A DNA stretch of 64,000 nt from Streptomyces achromogenes (GTDB taxonomy: Bacteria > Actinomycetota > Actinomycetes > Streptomycetales > Streptomycetaceae): contig NZ_JAUSYH010000001.1 of assembly GCF_030816715.1 (NCBI RefSeq), positions 3,596,001-3,660,000 on the forward strand, read 5' to 3'. The number at the start of each line of letters is the position of its first letter. Within the stretch, counting starts at the first letter, position 1. Below are positions 8,970 through 17,680 of the stretch, in pieces. Made by a program: the position numbers and the translations under genes. The notes beneath the pieces were generated by a model, which saw only the letters and a list, made by a program, of their open reading frames with translations, ran no database searches and had not been told where the DNA came from.

Positions 8970-9647
8970 TCAGCTCTTCTCGAAGCGGAAGCCCACACCC
9001 CGCACGGTGGCGATGTAGCGGGGGTTGGCCGCGTCGTCGCCGAGCTTCTTGCGCAGCCAGGAGATGTGCATGTCGAGGGTCTTGGTCGAGGACCACCAGG
9101 TGGTGTCCCACACCTCGCGCATCAGCTGGTCGCGGGTGACGACCCGGCCCGCGTCGCGCACCAGGACCCGCAGCAGGTCGAACTCCTTGGCGGTGAGCTG
9201 GAGTTCCTCCTCGCCCATCCACGCGCGGTGCGACTCGACGTCGATGCGCACGCCGTGCGTGGCGGGCGGCTGCTGCGGTTCGGACGCGCCGCGCCGCAAC
9301 AGTGCCCGGACCCGGGCCAGGAGCTCCGCCAGCCGGAAGGGCTTGGTGACGTAGTCGTCCGCGCCCGCGTCCAGGCCGACGACGGTGTCCACCTCGTCGG
9401 CGCGCGCGGTCAGGATCAGGATCGGAATGGCGTGGCCCTCGGAGCGCAGCCGCCGGGCCACCTCCAGGCCGTCCATGCCGGGCAGACCGAGGTCCAGCAC
9501 GACCAGGTCGACGCCGCCCTGCATTCCGGCGTCCAGCGCGGTGGGGCCGTCCTCGCGCACCTCGACCTCGTAGCCTTCCCTGCGCAGTGCGCGGGCCAGC
9601 GGCTCCGAGATGGACGCGTCGTCCTCGGCGAGCAGTACTCGGGTCAT
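8970..9647 (-). CDS. OmpR/PhoB-family response regulator
   Basis: A 225-residue regulator. The receiver domain has acidic pocket residues D9-D10, phosphoacceptor D52 in LVVLDLGLPG, and K102 in VTKPF. The C-terminal winged helix (about 130-225) contains ELQLTAKEFDLLRVL and ends in the typical IATVRGVGFRFE. It is the first gene of a regulator-kinase pair. The divergent POT transporter begins 516 bp away, and the long shared upstream region makes that transporter a candidate target. Confidence 0.94.
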   Translation of the reverse strand: MTRVLLAEDDASISEPLARALRREGYEVEVREDGPTALDAGMQGGVDLVVLDLGLPGMDGLEVARRLRSEGHAIPILILTARADEVDTVVGLDAGADDYVTKPFRLAELLARVRALLRRGASEPQQPPATHGVRIDVESHRAWMGEEELQLTAKEFDLLRVLVRDAGRVVTRDQLMREVWDTTWWSSTKTLDMHISWLRKKLGDDAANPRYIATVRGVGFRFEKS

Positions 9648-9861
9648 GAGCTGATGGTAGTCCGCGGCGGGCGGCCGTCGAAGTGTGATCGTCCACGCGC
9701 TTTCTTACCCCGGACATGCCGGACAGACCGGCCGCCGTCCGGGGCCCGCAAGACCGTGAATGTTGGTACGGACCTGCGGTCGGGGGATGGCATCCTGGTA
9801 CAGACCTTCGAAGTGCCGCCCACGGTTCCTTGATCACCTGTGATCCGTGTCTCAAGTCCTT

Positions 9862-9947
9862 CCATATGCGGCATTGTGCTGCCGTATGGTGAGAGAACGC
9901 CTGTAGTACACAAGGACCTTTGGCGGTCGTATTGACGCTGAAGGTCC
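9862..9947 (+). promoter_or_regulatory. Two inverted repeats in the long leader of the peptide transporter
   Basis: The 516-bp gap 9648-10163 between the response regulator and the POT gene contains two imperfect or spaced inverted repeats. The first is CCATATGCGGCA / TGCCGTATGG (9862-9889, 2-nt bulge, 6-nt loop). The second is GGACCTT / AAGGTCC (9914-9920 and 9941-9947, 20-nt loop). They may be an operator or RNA hairpins. No protein-coding signal was seen in the gap. Confidence 0.4.
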
Positions 9948-10163
9948 CTTCTGTGTGCGGGCCGGTCCGCCGGCCCCGAAAGGAACGACCTGTGGCCGGG
10001 CCCCCGAGGAGGGGGCGTGGATCCCGGTGGTCGCCGTCGACCGCTTCGCGACCCGGAGCGGACTCCCCCCGGGCGTAGGGGGGCGACGCGGTCCGCCGGT
10101 GCCGGCCAGACCCCCACCGGGCGCGCGAGCTCTCGCGGCGCGTCCCGACCAGCAAGGAACGAC

Positions 10164-11660
10164 ATGGCGTCCAGCCTGACGAAGGACACGGTCCGCCCGG
10201 GCACCCCCGGCTCCGGGAAGACCTTCTTCGGCCACCCCCGCGGACTGGCCACTCTCTTCATGACCGAGATGTGGGAGCGTTTCTCCTACTACGGCATGCG
10301 GGCCCTGCTCCCGCTGTACCTGGTCGCCCCCGGCAGCCTGCACCTCAGCGCCGCGACGGCGACCGCGATCTACTCGGTCTACCTGTCGCTCGTGTACCTG
10401 CTCGCCCTGCCCGGCGGCTGGTTCGCGGACCGTGTGCTCGGCCCCCGCAGGACCGTCGCCGTCGCCGGCGCGATCATCATGCTCGGCCATCTGACCCTCG
10501 CGCTGCCGAACGCCGGCACCTTCTACGCGGGGCTCGGCCTCGTCGCCATCGGCTCGGGCCTGCTCAAGGCCAACATCTCCACGATGGTCGGCCACCTCTA
10601 CGACGGGCCCGACGACCCGCGCCGTGACGGCGGCTTCACGCTGTTCTACATCGGCATCAACCTGGGCGCGTTCGCCGCGCCGCTGATCATCGGCACCATC
10701 GGTGAGAACGTCAACTGGCACCTGGGCTTCGCGCTCGCCGCGCTCGGCATGGGCCTGGGCCTCACCCAGTTCCTGCTCGGCGGCCGCCACCTGAGCGCCC
10801 GCTCGGACATCGTCCCCACGCCGCTGTCGGCGCAGGAGAAGGCGGCCACGCTGCGCAAGGCCGCGTTCTGGGCGGCCGTCGCGATCGTCTTCTACGCCGT
10901 GGTGGGCGTCTCCGGCGTCTACACGCTGAACTGGCTGCTGGTGCCGATCACGGTGGCCGGCCTGGTCATCCCGGTGCTCGTCATCGCCCGGATGAAGCGG
11001 GACAAGGAGCTGGACCGCGCCGAGCAGTCCAAGCTGACGGCGTACGTCTGGTTCTTCGTCGCCGCGGCCGTGTTCTGGATGATCTACGACCAGGGCGGCT
11101 CGACGCTGTCCCTGTTCGCGGAGTCCTCCGCCAAGAACAGCGTCCTCGGCTGGGACTTCCCGGTCTCCTGGTACCAGTCGGTCAACCCGGTCCTGATCAT
11201 GGCGCTGGCCCCGCTCTTCGCGTGGGCCTGGCTGGCGCTGGCCCGGCGCGGCAAGGAGCCGAGCACCGCGACGAAGTTCGCCATGGGCCTCGTCCTGGTC
11301 GGCGCGTCGTTCTTCCTGTTCCTGGCCCCGCTGGCGATCGCCGAGGGCGGTCACAAGGCGGCCGCTCTGTGGCTGGCGGCGATCTACTTCGTGCAGACCG
11401 TCGGCGAGCTGACCCTCTCCCCCGTCGGCCTGTCCGTCACCACGAAGATGGCGCCCGCCAAGTACGCCTCGCAGATGATGGGCGTCTGGTTCCTGGCGGT
11501 CACCGCGGGCGACGCCACGACCGGTCTGCTGTCCATCGCCGGCGTCGACCTCAACAAGACGGGCATCGTGGCCCTGGAGGCCGTACTCGCCGTCCTCGCC
11601 GGCGCGGCGGTGTGGATGTACCGCAAGAAGGTGAAGGAGCTCATGGGGGACGTGCACTGA
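10164..11660 (+). CDS. POT-family proton-dependent oligopeptide transporter
   Basis: A 498-residue major-facilitator protein of the PTR2/POT family, importing di- and tripeptides with protons. The start is the ATG at 10164 after AAGGAACGAC; the Arg/Pro-rich stretch open upstream is not conserved-looking. The proton-coupling ExxER motif appears in EMWERFSYYGMRALLPLYL (residues 36-54). The PTR2 signature FTLFYIGINLGAFAAP lies near residue 160. About 14 hydrophobic segments are visible. A strong hairpin follows 20 bp after the stop. Confidence 0.95.
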   Translation: MASSLTKDTVRPGTPGSGKTFFGHPRGLATLFMTEMWERFSYYGMRALLPLYLVAPGSLHLSAATATAIYSVYLSLVYLLALPGGWFADRVLGPRRTVAVAGAIIMLGHLTLALPNAGTFYAGLGLVAIGSGLLKANISTMVGHLYDGPDDPRRDGGFTLFYIGINLGAFAAPLIIGTIGENVNWHLGFALAALGMGLGLTQFLLGGRHLSARSDIVPTPLSAQEKAATLRKAAFWAAVAIVFYAVVGVSGVYTLNWLLVPITVAGLVIPVLVIARMKRDKELDRAEQSKLTAYVWFFVAAAVFWMIYDQGGSTLSLFAESSAKNSVLGWDFPVSWYQSVNPVLIMALAPLFAWAWLALARRGKEPSTATKFAMGLVLVGASFFLFLAPLAIAEGGHKAAALWLAAIYFVQTVGELTLSPVGLSVTTKMAPAKYASQMMGVWFLAVTAGDATTGLLSIAGVDLNKTGIVALEAVLAVLAGAAVWMYRKKVKELMGDVH

Positions 11661-11679
11661 CGTCCGCTCCCGTGCCGCC

Positions 11680-11716
11680 GGAGGGCCGCCGTACCCGTGG
11701 GGTACGGCGGCCCTCC
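11680..11716. terminator. Bidirectional hairpin terminator
   Basis: A perfect 17-bp stem (GGAGGGCCGCCGTACCC and its complement) with loop GTG lies between the convergent POT transporter and the LAETG surface-protein gene. Confidence 0.85.
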
Positions 11717-11810
11717 GTCGTCGCCGGTGCAGCCCTTTGCCGTCGCCCGGGGCTCCGGCGTCGGTGCGGGGCTCCCTCGTCGATGTGGGGCTCCGGCGTC
11801 GGTGCGGGGC

Positions 11811-13100
11811 TCAGTCCGTGCTCCTCCTGGGCATGAAGGTGAACACCGCGCCGCCCAGCAGGATCGCCGTACCCGCCACCAGGCCCAGGGCCTTCAGCGC
11901 GCCGTGGTCGCCGGAGCCCGTCTCCGCGAGACCGCCGCTCGTCGACGTCGACGTCGACCCGCCCGAGGACGACGAGCCGCTGCCGCCGGACGCGCCGCTC
12001 GCCTGCTGCGCGGTGTCCAGCGTGAGGGAGACGGCCGTGCTGTCCGGAGTGCAGGTGGTGGTCGTGCCCATGGCCTCGACGGTGAGGACACCCGGGGAGA
12101 GCGTGGACTCACCGGTCGCACCGGGCTTGTAGACGCCCTTGAGGTCCGGGATCCGGATGGGGCTGTTCTGCGGGATCGGCTCGGCGTTCAGCGGGCCTTC
12201 CACCCTCACCGACCCCTTGTCCGCGCCGCCCAGCACGACCTGCAGGATCGGCTTCACCTTGCCGGCCGGGATGGCGATGGGACTGTCCATGACCGACTTC
12301 TTGAACTGCACGGTGAGGTCGTAACTCCCGTTGTTCTTCCTGGCGTTGATCTGGATGGGTGAGGTCGCCTTCTTCACGCCGATCGGCGACTGACAGGTGT
12401 AGGGGATGTCGACGACCTTGCCGGTGAAGTGGGTCGCGCCGCTGTCGCCGGTCCCGGACGCCGACGGACGGGTGCTGGGCGTGGGCGACGTGCTCGGCGA
12501 GGACGAACCCGATCCCGAACTCCCCGATCCCGCCGTCACGGTGATGGTCGCCGCCGGCTGGACCGCCTCCGTCGGCGCGCACCTGGTGTCGGTCGACAGC
12601 GCGTTGACGACGTAGGCGTCCGGCGTCAGCGTCACCTGTCCGGCCGCCGTCAGCTTCAGCGTGCCCTTCATGTCGGACAGCGTCATCGCGCCGCCCTTGG
12701 GGATCGCCGGGTTCTGCCGGGTCCCCTGCATCGCGATGTCCGCGCGCTGCGCGCCGGCGGCCTTGAGGGTGCCGGACGGCTGGACCGAGTTCGCGGGCAG
12801 GTCGATGATGTCGGGGTTCTTCGACGCGGCCTGGGTGAACTTCCAGACGACGTCGACGGTGTCGCCGACCTTCGCCGTGGCCGGCGCGCTGATCTCGACC
12901 TTGGTGGTGCCGTTGACGTCGGGCAGGCCGATGCCGGAGGGCGGTACGCACTTGGTGGCGTAGGCGACCTCCGCGGCCTGTGCCGGTACGGCGGTCACGC
13001 CCAGCAGGACGGCCGCCCCGGTGAGCATGACGGCGGCGCCCGCTGCGGCCGCTCGCTTCCGGGCGGGCGCCCGCTCGGAGCATATGGCTCTCTCACTCAC
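11811..13100 (-). CDS. Cell-wall-anchored surface protein with LAETG sorting signal
   Basis: A 429-residue secreted protein and the last gene of a four-gene surface operon. The GTG start overlaps the preceding stop (GTGA). A signal peptide (hydrophobic core AAAAGAAVMLTGAAVLLG, ending PAQA) is followed by two related beta-rich domains. The first lies at about 45-185; the second, at about 205-340, closely matches the ectodomain of the operon's first gene (shared pattern CxSPIG/CKTPIG ... GTTTTCTP). Then come a Gly/Ser linker and LAETG (residues 391-395), a hydrophobic helix and an RRSTD tail. LAXTG motifs are recognised by class E sortases in high-GC Gram-positives. No sortase gene is in the window. 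Confidence 0.85.
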   Translation of the reverse strand: MSERAICSERAPARKRAAAAGAAVMLTGAAVLLGVTAVPAQAAEVAYATKCVPPSGIGLPDVNGTTKVEISAPATAKVGDTVDVVWKFTQAASKNPDIIDLPANSVQPSGTLKAAGAQRADIAMQGTRQNPAIPKGGAMTLSDMKGTLKLTAAGQVTLTPDAYVVNALSTDTRCAPTEAVQPAATITVTAGSGSSGSGSSSPSTSPTPSTRPSASGTGDSGATHFTGKVVDIPYTCQSPIGVKKATSPIQINARKNNGSYDLTVQFKKSVMDSPIAIPAGKVKPILQVVLGGADKGSVRVEGPLNAEPIPQNSPIRIPDLKGVYKPGATGESTLSPGVLTVEAMGTTTTCTPDSTAVSLTLDTAQQASGASGGSGSSSSGGSTSTSTSGGLAETGSGDHGALKALGLVAGTAILLGGAVFTFMPRRSTD

Positions 13101-14374
13101 GTGGATCCCTTCCTGTGGGGAGTCGTGGGGCTTGTGGGGCTTGTGGGGCTTGTGGGGTTTGTGGGGTTTGTGGAATTCGTGGGCTGCGTGGGGGTCGGAG
13201 GACGCGTGGGGGCCGAGGGAGGCACAGGAGCCGTGGAGGCCGCGGGAGCAGTGGGGGGCGCGGAGGCCGCGGGAGGGGTGGGGGGCGCAGGAGGGGTGGG
13301 GCGGGCGTCGTGCGGGGTGGGGATGCGGACCGTCGCGCCCGGAGCGCCGTCCGGGGTGAACCACGGCAGGCTCGCGTGCGAGGGGGCGGAGGGCTCGGGC
13401 TCCGGGGCGGGCCGCAGGCGTCCGGGACGGCGGGTGCGGGCCGGCCGCCGGGCCGTCGGGCGGGGGCGCACCCGGTCCACCACGGCCATCCCGATACGGA
13501 AGAGCGCCGCCGGCACCACCAGGCAGAGCAGGATCCAGAAGAGGGTCACGCCCCAGGGGCGGCCGACGCCCCACGGCTGCTCGGCGAGGACCTTCCCGCC
13601 GTACCCGAGGGAGACGGTGTAGTCGCCGTGGGCGCCGGCGGCGAGCTCCACGGGCAGCTCGACGCGCGCCTTCCCGCCGGGGCGGATCGTGCCGTGCCAC
13701 TGGCGCTCGTCCCACTGCGGGGCGAACACCCCGTGCGCGGTGCCGACACGGAAGACGGGGTTCTCGACGGGGCCGGTGCCCACGTTGCCGACGGTGAAGA
13801 CGAGCGTGCGGGAGGGCGGCGCGCCGAACCAGGTGAGCAGACCGCCGGAGCCCTCCAGCCGGGTGTCGGTGAGCACCGACAGCCGTCCGCCGGTCGTCGC
13901 CGCGGGCAGCGGCCGGACGGGGTGCCCGGCCACCTGGAACACGGCGTCGGCCTGGGCCTTCGCGCCGGTCGCGGTGGCCGCGTGCACCACGCACGGACAG
14001 GGCGCCGGCGGATCGGCCACCGGCAGCGGCCGGCTGAAGCGGCCCTCGGCGTCGGTGGTGACGGCGCGACCGTCGGCGTTGGCACAGGAGTTGGTCCCGC
14101 CGACGACGCCCCGGGCCGGCGTCGCCTGCCCGCAGATCAGCAGCATCACCAGCGTGCGCGGCCGCCAGCCGCTGCCGTTGACGGTGACCGAACCGCCGGT
14201 GCCCGCCTGGGCGGTGGAGAGCGTGACGGCCGGCCTGTCGGCGGCGGCCGCCGGACCGGCCGCGGGCAGCAGCGGCAGGAACGGCAGGAGCAGGGTCAGA
14301 AACAGGAAGAGCAGCGGGGACGGGAGCACGGCCGGCGTCGTCGCCTTCACCGTGCTGCGCGGCTTGCCTCTCAC
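13097..14374 (-). CDS. Secreted, membrane-anchored surface protein of unknown function
   Basis: A 425-residue protein. The start is the GTG at 14374, which has GAGAGGAGC upstream and overlaps the previous stop by 4 bp. A long hydrophobic signal segment (residues 10-35) precedes beta-rich extracellular domains. One contains paired cysteines (LICGQ, NSCAN, CPCVV). A single transmembrane helix (GVTLFWILLCLVVPAAL, about residue 272) follows, then a basic stretch and a long Pro/Thr/Ser-rich cytoplasmic tail ending in tandem S/N-P-T repeats. No known family is recognised with confidence. It sits inside an operon of surface proteins and probably assembles with them. Confidence 0.75.
   Translation of the reverse strand: MRGKPRSTVKATTPAVLPSPLLFLFLTLLLPFLPLLPAAGPAAAADRPAVTLSTAQAGTGGSVTVNGSGWRPRTLVMLLICGQATPARGVVGGTNSCANADGRAVTTDAEGRFSRPLPVADPPAPCPCVVHAATATGAKAQADAVFQVAGHPVRPLPAATTGGRLSVLTDTRLEGSGGLLTWFGAPPSRTLVFTVGNVGTGPVENPVFRVGTAHGVFAPQWDERQWHGTIRPGGKARVELPVELAAGAHGDYTVSLGYGGKVLAEQPWGVGRPWGVTLFWILLCLVVPAALFRIGMAVVDRVRPRPTARRPARTRRPGRLRPAPEPEPSAPSHASLPWFTPDGAPGATVRIPTPHDARPTPPAPPTPPAASAPPTAPAASTAPVPPSAPTRPPTPTQPTNSTNPTNPTSPTSPTSPTTPHRKGST
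13122..13180. repeat. 9-bp tandem repeat encoding an Asn/Ser/Thr-Pro tail
   Basis: About six copies of a 9-bp unit (CTTGTGGGG, drifting to TTTGTGGGG) lie in the 3' end of the gene on 13097-14374. On the coding strand they give the repeated tripeptides N-P-T and S-P-T. Such short-unit repeats vary in number by slippage and could change tail length between strains without a frameshift. Confidence 0.8.
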
Positions 14375-15225
14375 GCCGGCGCTCCTCTCGACTCGGCTTG
14401 CGCGGCGGCCGGGCGGCGCCCGCGTCGTCGTACGGCCACCACGGCCGCCGCCGCCGACAGCGCGCCGGCCGCCGCGCCCGCCGTCGCGGCCCACGGCACG
14501 AAGCGGGCCGACGCGCGCCCGGTGGCCTGCGCCGCGCCCGGAGCGGTGACCGTCAGGCGCACGGTGACCGCGTCCAGCGCGGGGCGGTCCGGCCAGGGCT
14601 CGTCGAGGGCGAGGCGGCTGCCCGGCGGGAGCCGGACGGGCAGGGTGCGTGGGGCCCGGTCGAGGACGGCCCCGAGGACACCGTCCGCGTGCACGGCGAG
14701 CCGCGGGACGAGGACCGTGGTGCCTCGGTTGACCAGCTCGTACGTGATGCGGTGGCCGTGGACGGCCACCCGCTCGACGGTCAGCGCGGCCAGCCGCGGA
14801 CCGCCGACCCGGACCAGCAGCGGCACCGCCGCCTCCAGGCCGGCCGCGTCCCGCACGACGACCTCGCCGGCGGCGTCGCCGGGCCGGGCGTCCGCCGGGA
14901 CCGTCACCGTGAAGGGGACCTCGGCGCGGGTGCGGGCGGGCACCGCGAGGGCGGCCGGCCCGGCGAAGGCGACGCGCAGACCGGCGCCGGCCGCCCGCAG
15001 CCGTACGGTGAGCGGCTCGGCGCCCCAGTTGGTGACGGCCACCGTGTCCTGGAGCACCGCGCCGGGCACGCCCTCGCAGTAGAAGGACGGCCGTCCGCCT
15101 CCCGAGGGCGCCGCCGACCAGTCTGCGCCGGAGTCCGCGGGCACGGCGGCGAGCAGCAGGGGCAGGGACAGCAGCAGGACCAGCGGCAGGGACAGCCGCG
15201 GGGCGCGGGCTGGGGGGTACGGCAT
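14371..15225 (-). CDS. Secreted beta-sandwich protein with C-terminal membrane helix
   Basis: A 284-residue protein. The ATG at 15225 is preferred because TGGAG stands 6 bp upstream; a GTG five codons earlier is possible. It has a signal peptide (LSLPLVLLLSLPLLLAAVPA) and two immunoglobulin-like beta domains with text resembling NPCBM/NEW1- or DUF916-type extracellular domains (VTNWGAEPLTVRLRAAGAG; VPARTRAEVPFTVTVPADA). A C-terminal helix (AATAGAAAGALSAAAAVVAV) and a short basic tail follow. The stop overlaps the next start by 4 bp. The combination with the sortase-anchored proteins suggests a surface complex. Confidence 0.75.
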   Translation of the reverse strand: MPYPPARAPRLSLPLVLLLSLPLLLAAVPADSGADWSAAPSGGGRPSFYCEGVPGAVLQDTVAVTNWGAEPLTVRLRAAGAGLRVAFAGPAALAVPARTRAEVPFTVTVPADARPGDAAGEVVVRDAAGLEAAVPLLVRVGGPRLAALTVERVAVHGHRITYELVNRGTTVLVPRLAVHADGVLGAVLDRAPRTLPVRLPPGSRLALDEPWPDRPALDAVTVRLTVTAPGAAQATGRASARFVPWAATAGAAAGALSAAAAVVAVRRRGRRPAAAQAESRGAPA

Positions 15226-15267
15226 CGGCGGCTCCAGCACTCGTGCGCGGGGGGTGGTGCGGTGCGG

Positions 15268-16008
15268 TCAGTGGCGGGTGCGCGCCGGCTGGTTGCGCCT
15301 GGTCAGCCACAGGGCGCCCGCCGCGCCGGCCAGCAGCACGGTGCCGCCGAGGGTGCCGAGGGCGATCGCGGAGTCCTCGGGGCCGGTCTGCGGGAGATCG
15401 CCGCCGGTGCCGCCGGTGCCGGTGCTACCGCCCGAGCCGGTGCTACCGCCCGAGCCCGTGCCGCCGCTGGAGCCGCCGCCTCCGGATCCGCCGCCCGACG
15501 CCGTCACGTCGAGGGTGAGGGAGGGGGCCGGGGTGTTGGAGGGCGTGCACGTGGTGGTCGTGCCGAGCGCCTTGATGGTGAGCACGCCGGCCGTGAAGGT
15601 GACCTTGCCGGACTTCTTCGGCGTGTAGGTGCCGCTGAGGTCGTTGATCTTGATGGGGGTGTTCTCCGGGATCGCTGCCTGGTTGGCGGGCCCCGTCACG
15701 TCCAGGGTGCCGCTGTCGGCGCCGCCCAGCTTGACGGTGGCGCTCGGCTTCATCGAACCCGCGCCGAGTTCGACCGGGCTGGAGGACACGCCCTTCTGCC
15801 AGGACATGGTGATCCGGTAGCCGTCGCCGCTCTTGGCGGCCTTGATGTCGATGGGCGAGACGGCGCTCTTGTCGCCGATCGGGGTCTTGCAGACGTAGTT
15901 GACGTTCACGACCTCGGCGACGGCCGCGGGGGCGGCCGTCCAGACCACCGCCACGCCGGCCAGGGCCGCGGCAGTCGCGAGCGCGGCGGTTCGCTTCCGG
16001 TTCGACAC
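15268..16008 (-). CDS. LPQTG cell-wall-anchored surface protein
   Basis: A 246-residue protein, first gene of the four-gene surface operon. A signal peptide (residues 1-31, ending AAVA) precedes a single beta-rich domain of about 130 residues with two cysteines (YVCKTPIG and TTCTPSN) that may form a disulfide. A Gly/Ser-repeat linker follows (about residues 170-202), then LPQTG (205-209), a hydrophobic helix and a positively charged tail. The ectodomain is paralogous to the second domain of the LAETG protein at the operon's far end. It is probably anchored to peptidoglycan by a sortase encoded elsewhere. Confidence 0.87.
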   Translation of the reverse strand: MSNRKRTAALATAAALAGVAVVWTAAPAAVAEVVNVNYVCKTPIGDKSAVSPIDIKAAKSGDGYRITMSWQKGVSSSPVELGAGSMKPSATVKLGGADSGTLDVTGPANQAAIPENTPIKINDLSGTYTPKKSGKVTFTAGVLTIKALGTTTTCTPSNTPAPSLTLDVTASGGGSGGGGSSGGTGSGGSTGSGGSTGTGGTGGDLPQTGPEDSAIALGTLGGTVLLAGAAGALWLTRRNQPARTRH

Positions 16009-16067
16009 GGTCCCGTCCCCTCACTCCCACCGCCCCGCCCTTACTGACGAGGCATCAGATTGAGCCG

Positions 16068-16465
16068 TCAAGGTACGCCCGGGGCGATGAGGAGGGAAGA
16101 GAAGGTGCGCGCCGGAGTTGCGCCGATCCGGCGCGCGGGTTCAGCGGGCCCGGAGGGCGGCGGGAGCCCCCAGCGCCGGAGGACCTCGGGGACCGCGACC
16201 GTTCCGTCGGGCCGCTGATGCCGATCGAGGAGGGCCGGCAGCAGGCGGCTGGTGGCGAGCCCCGACGCGTCGAGCGTGTGCACGTACCGCGGCTTTCCGC
16301 CGCCGGCCGGCCGTAGCGGATCAGACCGCGCCGGGCCCGGTAGTCCCGGGCGTTCGACACCGAGCTGACCTCGGCGCAGGCGCCGAGACCGGGCAGCCAG
16401 ACCTCGACGTCGTACGTCTTCGCCTGAGCCGGACTGGTCTCCCCGGCAGCGCGCAACAAGTTTCG
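16068..16465 (-). pseudogene. 3' remnant of a seryl-tRNA synthetase-like gene, frameshifted
   Basis: Reading the minus strand, the segment [20 protein letters not shown] followed by [20 protein letters not shown] matches class II seryl-tRNA synthetase motifs 2-3. A one-base shift near 16300 in a GC run is needed to continue with [20 protein letters not shown] and [11 protein letters not shown], the SerRS C-terminus (motif 3 region). The N-terminal arm and motif 1 are absent: the homology stops near 16465, just before the anti-sigma gene's stop codon. This is a truncated, frameshifted relic of a second SerRS or a SerRS-like biosynthetic or resistance enzyme. Confidence 0.8.
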
Positions 16466-16524
16466 GTGACGGCGTCCGCGCGCCGGTGGGTCGGCGGCGG
16501 GAAGGCCGGGCGCCGACCGGGGGG

Positions 16525-17073
16525 TCAGGCCGGGGCGCCCAGTTCTGCCCAGACGGTCTTGCCGGCCAGGCCGGGGGCGCGGACGACTCCCCAGTCCAGG
16601 CAGAGGCGCTGGACGATGAACATGCCGTGCCCGCCCGGGCGGCCCGCGCGGTGCGGGGTGCGCGGGGCCGGCTGTCCCGTGCCGCGGTCGGAGACCTCCA
16701 CGCGGATCACCTTCTTGTCGCAGCCGAGGACCAGCCCGTCCGGCCCGTCGGCGTGCAGACACGCGTTGGTGACCAGCTCGGAGACGACCAGCAGCACGTC
16801 CTCGGCGGCGGCCCGCTGGTCGGCGGTGGCGGCGGGCAGCCAGCCCCAGGCGTACAGCGCCTGCCGGGCGAAGTCGCGGGCGAGCGGGACGACGCCGCTG
16901 GCGTCCTCGAAGCTCAGTCTGCGTACCTGAGGGCCGCCGGACGACGCGGAGGCCACGGCTGCCGTGCCCCCTCCGGACGCACCGGCCGCCTGCGGGCCCC
17001 CTTCGGACGCCCCGGAAGCGCCGCTGGGCTCCGGGCCGCGGTCGCCCGGCGAGTAAGGCCGGGTGGTGCTCAT
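16525..17073 (-). CDS. Anti-sigma factor, RsbW-like serine-protein kinase (HATPase)
   Basis: A 182-residue protein with a 50-residue low-complexity Ser/Gly/Ala head and a GHKL ATPase domain: [10 protein letters not shown] (N box), [20 protein letters not shown] (G1), and [16 protein letters not shown] (G2). Such proteins bind and inhibit SigB/SigF-type sigma factors and phosphorylate the STAS antagonist. The antagonist gene lies 202 bp upstream and the sigma gene is divergent beyond it. In S. coelicolor a sigI-arsI-prsI partner-switching set occupies the equivalent place, as far as I recall. Confidence 0.9.
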   Translation of the reverse strand: MSTTRPYSPGDRGPEPSGASGASEGGPQAAGASGGGTAAVASASSGGPQVRRLSFEDASGVVPLARDFARQALYAWGWLPAATADQRAAAEDVLLVVSELVTNACLHADGPDGLVLGCDKKVIRVEVSDRGTGQPAPRTPHRAGRPGGHGMFIVQRLCLDWGVVRAPGLAGKTVWAELGAPA

Positions 17074-17275
17074 CAGCGCTTCACCTCACCGATTCCCCGA
17101 TTCAACCGGTTCACAGTTCAACAGTCGATCACTACAGTCCGTACGCAGCCGAACGGCGTGTGCGCCGGTGTCGCCGCCGCCGTGTTCGGGTTCAGGATGT
17201 CTCCTGCCCGGGGGACCCGGCGGAACACCCCCCGCCTTCGCCCCGTTTCCACCCGTTTCGGACGGACGGCGAAGC

Positions 17276-17680
17276 TCAGCCGTCCCCGTCACGCTCGTCG
17301 CGCTCGCCGTCGCCGTCCGCGAGGGCCGCTTCCACCGTGTCGTGCACGGTGAACACCGCGTCCGCGCCGGTGATCTCGAAAACCCGCGCCACCACGGGCT
17401 GCATGCCGGCCAGGTGGACTCCGCCACCGGCCGCCTCCGCCTTCAGGCGGGCGCCGAGGAGCACGTTGAGCCCGGTGGAGTCGCAGAACTCCAGGCGTGC
17501 GCAGTCCACCACCAGCCGGCTGAGGCCTCTGGAAAGGCAGTCGTCGAGTGGCTCACGCAACAGATCGGCCGTGTGGTGATCCAACTCACCTGCCGGGGTC
17601 ACCACGGCACTCGAGCCTTCTTGCCGTACCTCGACCAGAAGCCGGCCAGACTGTGCGCTGCCGACCGTCCCGCGGTCCAT
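17276..17680 (-). CDS. STAS-domain anti-sigma factor antagonist
   Basis: A 134-residue SpoIIAA/RsbV-like protein. The phosphorylation loop is present as LEFCDSTGLNVLLGA with the likely target S68. The N-terminal strands (VTPAGELDHHTADLL) are typical. The C-terminus ends in an Asp/Glu/Arg-rich tail (DGDGERDERDGDG). When unphosphorylated it should bind the adjacent HATPase kinase and free the sigma factor. It is divergent from the sigma gene across a 249-bp region that probably holds both promoters. Confidence 0.92.
   Translation of the reverse strand: MDRGTVGSAQSGRLLVEVRQEGSSAVVTPAGELDHHTADLLREPLDDCLSRGLSRLVVDCARLEFCDSTGLNVLLGARLKAEAAGGGVHLAGMQPVVARVFEITGADAVFTVHDTVEAALADGDGERDERDGDG

Noticed and set aside
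7827..9833. Long plus-strand open frame of 668 codons across the kinase and regulator genes
   Set aside because: It is antisense to two clear genes (histidine kinase and OmpR-type regulator) and is made open by high GC content; its translation is Gly/Arg/Val-rich and motif-free.
9852..11657. Minus-strand open frame of 601 codons opposite the POT transporter
   Set aside because: The opposite strand encodes a textbook POT transporter. The shadow translation is Gln/Glu/Arg/Gly-rich with no domain.
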